A stretch of 64,000 bases of DNA, from contig NC_031671.1 in NCBI RefSeq assembly GCF_001640025.1, positions 1,674,001 through 1,738,000 on the forward strand, written 5' to 3'. Positions 61,835 through 64,000 of this stretch are shown one piece after another (the stretch's first letter is position 1; each line of letters begins with the position of its first letter). This DNA comes from Sugiyamaella lignohabitans (lineage: Eukaryota; Ascomycota; Dipodascomycetes; Dipodascales; Trichomonascaceae). The notes under the pieces were generated by a model, which was not told where the DNA came from, did no database searches, and saw nothing but the letters and a program-made list of their open reading frames with translations. Made by a program: the position numbers and the translations under genes.

Positions 61835-63578
61835 ATGACTGAGCCATCAATGGAACCCATAGAAAATTCCACAGCGGAATCAGTGGCCAACAAACCCAGT
61901 TCTTCAGATAATACGGACAGCATATTCAAAAGCACAGTTGACGTAGGGAACGAAGATCAATCATCAGAAGGAGCGAGTTCAAATACAACGGAAAATGATC
62001 CAGGCAGCCTTCAAACCGAAAAAGCCTATCTCCCCAAAATGTTTAAATTATTTATTTTTCTCGGCATTGCATTAGTTATATTCCCGCCATTAGCATTGAA
62101 GTTTGGACATATCTCTGGTTTATCGAAGAGCCAAGATCCACATCCACCAGCTGAGACATTTAGAAGAATCTTAGACCTGACATATTTGCCAGGAGCCCCT
62201 ATAGAAGAAAAGAATCGTACACAAATTGGAACGGAGAATGCTGTCATGTTCATGCTCGTCAGAAACTTTGAAGTTCAAGATGCCCTAGACTCGATACGGC
62301 AAATTGAAGACAGATTTAATCGAAATTATAGATATCCATGGGTGTTCCTGAACGATGATGATTTCACCGAGGAAGTAAGTAGAGTTCCTATGAGATTACT
62401 GGGGCAATGAACACCAAATGTTTTTGTAGCAAAGAGACGTGCGGATAGTCAGGACTAACAAATGACAGTTTATAACACTCACATCAGGACTGGTATCTGG
62501 AGAAGCAGCTTATGGCAAGGTTCCAGTGGAGCACTGGTCGGTCCCAGAAAGTATAAACAAGACCCTGATGAAGCAGCGGATGGAAACGCTCGAAGCGAAT
62601 AACATCATCTACGGAGGCAGTCTCTCGTACCGAAATATGTGCAGATTCAACTCCGGTTTCTTCTTCCGTCATCCACTGATGTTACCGTACGACTGGTACT
62701 GGCGAGTCGAGCCTGGCGTGAAGTACTACTGCGATCAGAGATAGTAAGTATCACAACCTTACCGGGAACAACTCGAGATCCGGACTCCACGCCGCTCGCG
62801 AAGCGAGCACAACCAGGTCTGGGCGGAGCCCAGCCGCCGGAGGCACAACACAGGTACTAACAGTTTCCAGCGACCCATTCTCGTTTCTCAAGAACAATGG
62901 CAAGAAATACGGGTTTGTGATTACTATCTACGAGTACATTGAGACCATTCCCACTTTGTGGAGTACAGTCAAGTCGTTCCTAGACAGCCATTCAGAATAT
63001 ATCGCGCCTGACAATGCTCTGGGTTTTATTACAGACAATTCGCGACTGCGGCCAAACGATATTGTGCTCGACACGGACGGCAGCGAGTATAATCTTTGTC
63101 ATTTCTGGAGCAACTTCGAGATTGCCGACCTCAATTTCTTCAGAAGTAAGGAGTATCTCGAGTACTTCGAGCATCTCGACAAGACTGGTGGGTTTTACTA
63201 CGAACGCTGGGGAGATGCTCCGGTCCACACACTTGCATTAACGGCGCTACTGAACAGGACTCAGATCCACCATTTCTCGGATATTGGGTACAGGTAAGTT
63301 GAGGGGGTGTCGATACCTCCGGTGGCTGGGGCGGAGCCCAGACCCCGTGGCTCCTGCTTCGCAGGAGATTGCTTGGGCGGCGGACTAACTTATTGACCAG
63401 ACATTCGCCATACTTCCGTTGTCCGCATGACGAGGCGTCTTATATCTCGGGTCGTTGTGTTTGTAACGAGTTCCGAGCGGATATAGCCGATTTGCAGCCA
63501 TTCTCGTGTCTTCCGAAATGGTGGCACCACGCCGGAAGACAGTTCATGTTCAACTTCACGGACGTGGCCATGCTGTAA
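61835..63578 (+). CDS. Kre2/Ktr-family alpha-1,2-mannosyltransferase (GT15)
   Basis: Golgi type II membrane glycosyltransferase adding alpha-1,2-mannose to O- and N-glycans. Four exons are inferred: 61835-62374, 62469-62743, 62871-63293 and 63401-63578, giving 471 residues. Introns are 94, 127 and 107 nt, all with GTAAGT donors and CTAAC branch sites; introns 2 and 3 each hold a GC-hairpin arm. The cytosolic tail is unusually long, with the anchor at about 70-89. The catalytic region has YPWVFLNDDDFTEE, EHWSVPESINK, YRNMCRFNSGFFFRHP, YDWYWRVEPGVKYYCD, EYNLCHFWSNFEIADL and TGGFYYERWGDAPVH, matching Kre2/Ktr. Splice joins are supported by Kre2-like sequence across each junction. It converges on RPB4. 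Confidence 0.94.
62794..62845 (-). repeat. GC-hairpin repeat, single arm, in KTR intron 2
   Basis: First hairpin shortened on both sides (CTGGGC-GGA-GCCCAG). The second hairpin is GCTCGC-GAA-GCGAGC. Confidence 0.93.
63316..63367 (+). repeat. GC-hairpin repeat, diverged single arm, in KTR intron 3
   Basis: CCTCCGGTGGCTGGGGCGGA, then GCCCAGACCCCG. The first stem is unequal, the second is CTCCTGC-TTC-GCAGGAG. It starts about 20 nt after the donor. Confidence 0.9.
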
Positions 63579-63663
63579 CAAACAGCAGCATTCAATTGTC
63601 AAAAATAGAATACATATATAACAAACTAAAACAAACGCGAAATTCAACAAATATATATAACTT

Positions 63664-64000
63664 TTATCCGAAACGACGGAGCTGCACACCGGTTAGTTTT
63701 CTACTCTTTCTTCCGCTTCTGGATAGAATTCAGTGTATATCATTAGACAAGTCTAACCACTGTAGCTTGAACTGTACCAAGAGAAAAAAAAAGGTATCCT
63801 TCATAAATCACAAAACTTACATGGTCCAGCAGCACCTGAAGCTCTTCGTCAGTGCGCTTGTTAGCCAGACTGGCGATTAGCGTCTTGGCCTCGTCGGCCT
63901 CGTCACATGCCAGCGAACCGAGCTGGGCAATCTCGAACGGGTGTAAATCTGCATTATCCGACGACTTCAACAAGTGCTCGACTGCAGACACAGTCTGCTC
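63664..64000 (-). CDS. RPB4: Rpb4, RNA polymerase II subunit (C-terminal 65 residues, cut by window edge)
   Basis: Subunit of the Rpb4/Rpb7 stalk of RNA polymerase II, with roles in initiation and mRNA decay. Only the C-terminal part is in the window. Exon sequence 64000-63821 encodes DLHPFEIAQLGSLACDEADEA, a near-signature Rpb4 segment, then TDEELQVLLDH. A 139-nt intron (63820-63682; GTAAGT, CTAAC, GTGCAG) leads to a last exon of only five codons and stop (63681-63664, LRRFG). The LRRF-type ending suits Rpb4, and reading through the donor would give an unrelated tail. The intron has no GC-hairpin copy. The upstream part lies past the right edge. Confidence 0.88.

Noticed and set aside
2377..63367. 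CRISPR array interpretation of the regularly repeated GC-rich units
   Set aside because: Spacing is irregular, both orientations occur, copies sit in introns, and the genome is eukaryotic.
1..64000. tRNA or rRNA genes
   Set aside because: I looked for B-box type GGTTCRANNCC motifs on both strands between genes and found no convincing cloverleaf. A covariance-model search would be decisive.
1..64000. CTG-to-serine recoding
   Set aside because: CTG occurs at conserved leucine positions, for example VTLPNY in BST1, so the standard code fits.

Overview
The window is nuclear DNA of an ascomycete (budding) yeast. The protein-coding genes are compact, divergent or convergent, and mostly intronless. 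The introns are short, with GTAAGT or GTATGT donors and a CTAAC branch site close to the acceptor AG, as in Yarrowia and the Dipodascales. CTG reads as leucine where conserved leucines are expected, so this is not a CTG-clade yeast. A Dipodascales relative (Yarrowia, Blastobotrys or Sugiyamaella type) is my inference; the species is not identified.

Layout, left to right: SMC1 (cut by the left edge) and DAP1; a TauD-type dioxygenase; a secreted phospholipase B; an Stp1/Stp2-type zinc-finger factor; a GC-rich, gene-poor island (about 11.3-16.4 kb); an SLC35C2-like transporter; a yapsin-like protease with altered active-site motifs; a YBL028C-type nucleolar protein; a small single-helix protein; a Uga4-type permease; a TRP-like FLC membrane protein; CAR2; an unknown small protein; a purple acid phosphatase; BST1; the PAT-complex subunit Asterix; BIK1/CLIP-170; MIX14; TRM112; SLN1; an Flr1-type MFS pump; an SPF45-like G-patch protein; MCP2; a Kre2/Ktr mannosyltransferase; and RPB4 (cut by the right edge). 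As usual in yeast, neighbours do not form a pathway. Several genes do serve the cell surface and secretory route (BST1, KTR, yapsin, PLB, acid phosphatase, SLN1).

The outstanding feature is a dispersed family of GC-rich, hairpin-forming repeats. I count about 53 arms at 37 loci in 64 kb, none inside coding sequence. Each arm runs from a TGCCTCC/GGAGGCA terminus through a strong GGGGC-GGA-GCCCC hairpin to a second mini-hairpin built on GCGNAGC. Arms occur alone, as inverted pairs, and as a roughly 140-bp fold-back unit with two different arms and a conserved linker. Seven of the 11 resolved introns carry a copy. Stem sequences change in compensating fashion while GNA-type loops persist. The organisation resembles bacterial REP/REPIN elements or a MITE, and the intron bias recalls introners. 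No mobilising enzyme is visible in the window, so the family would be non-autonomous here. The repeat is stop-free in all six frames and creates many false ORFs.
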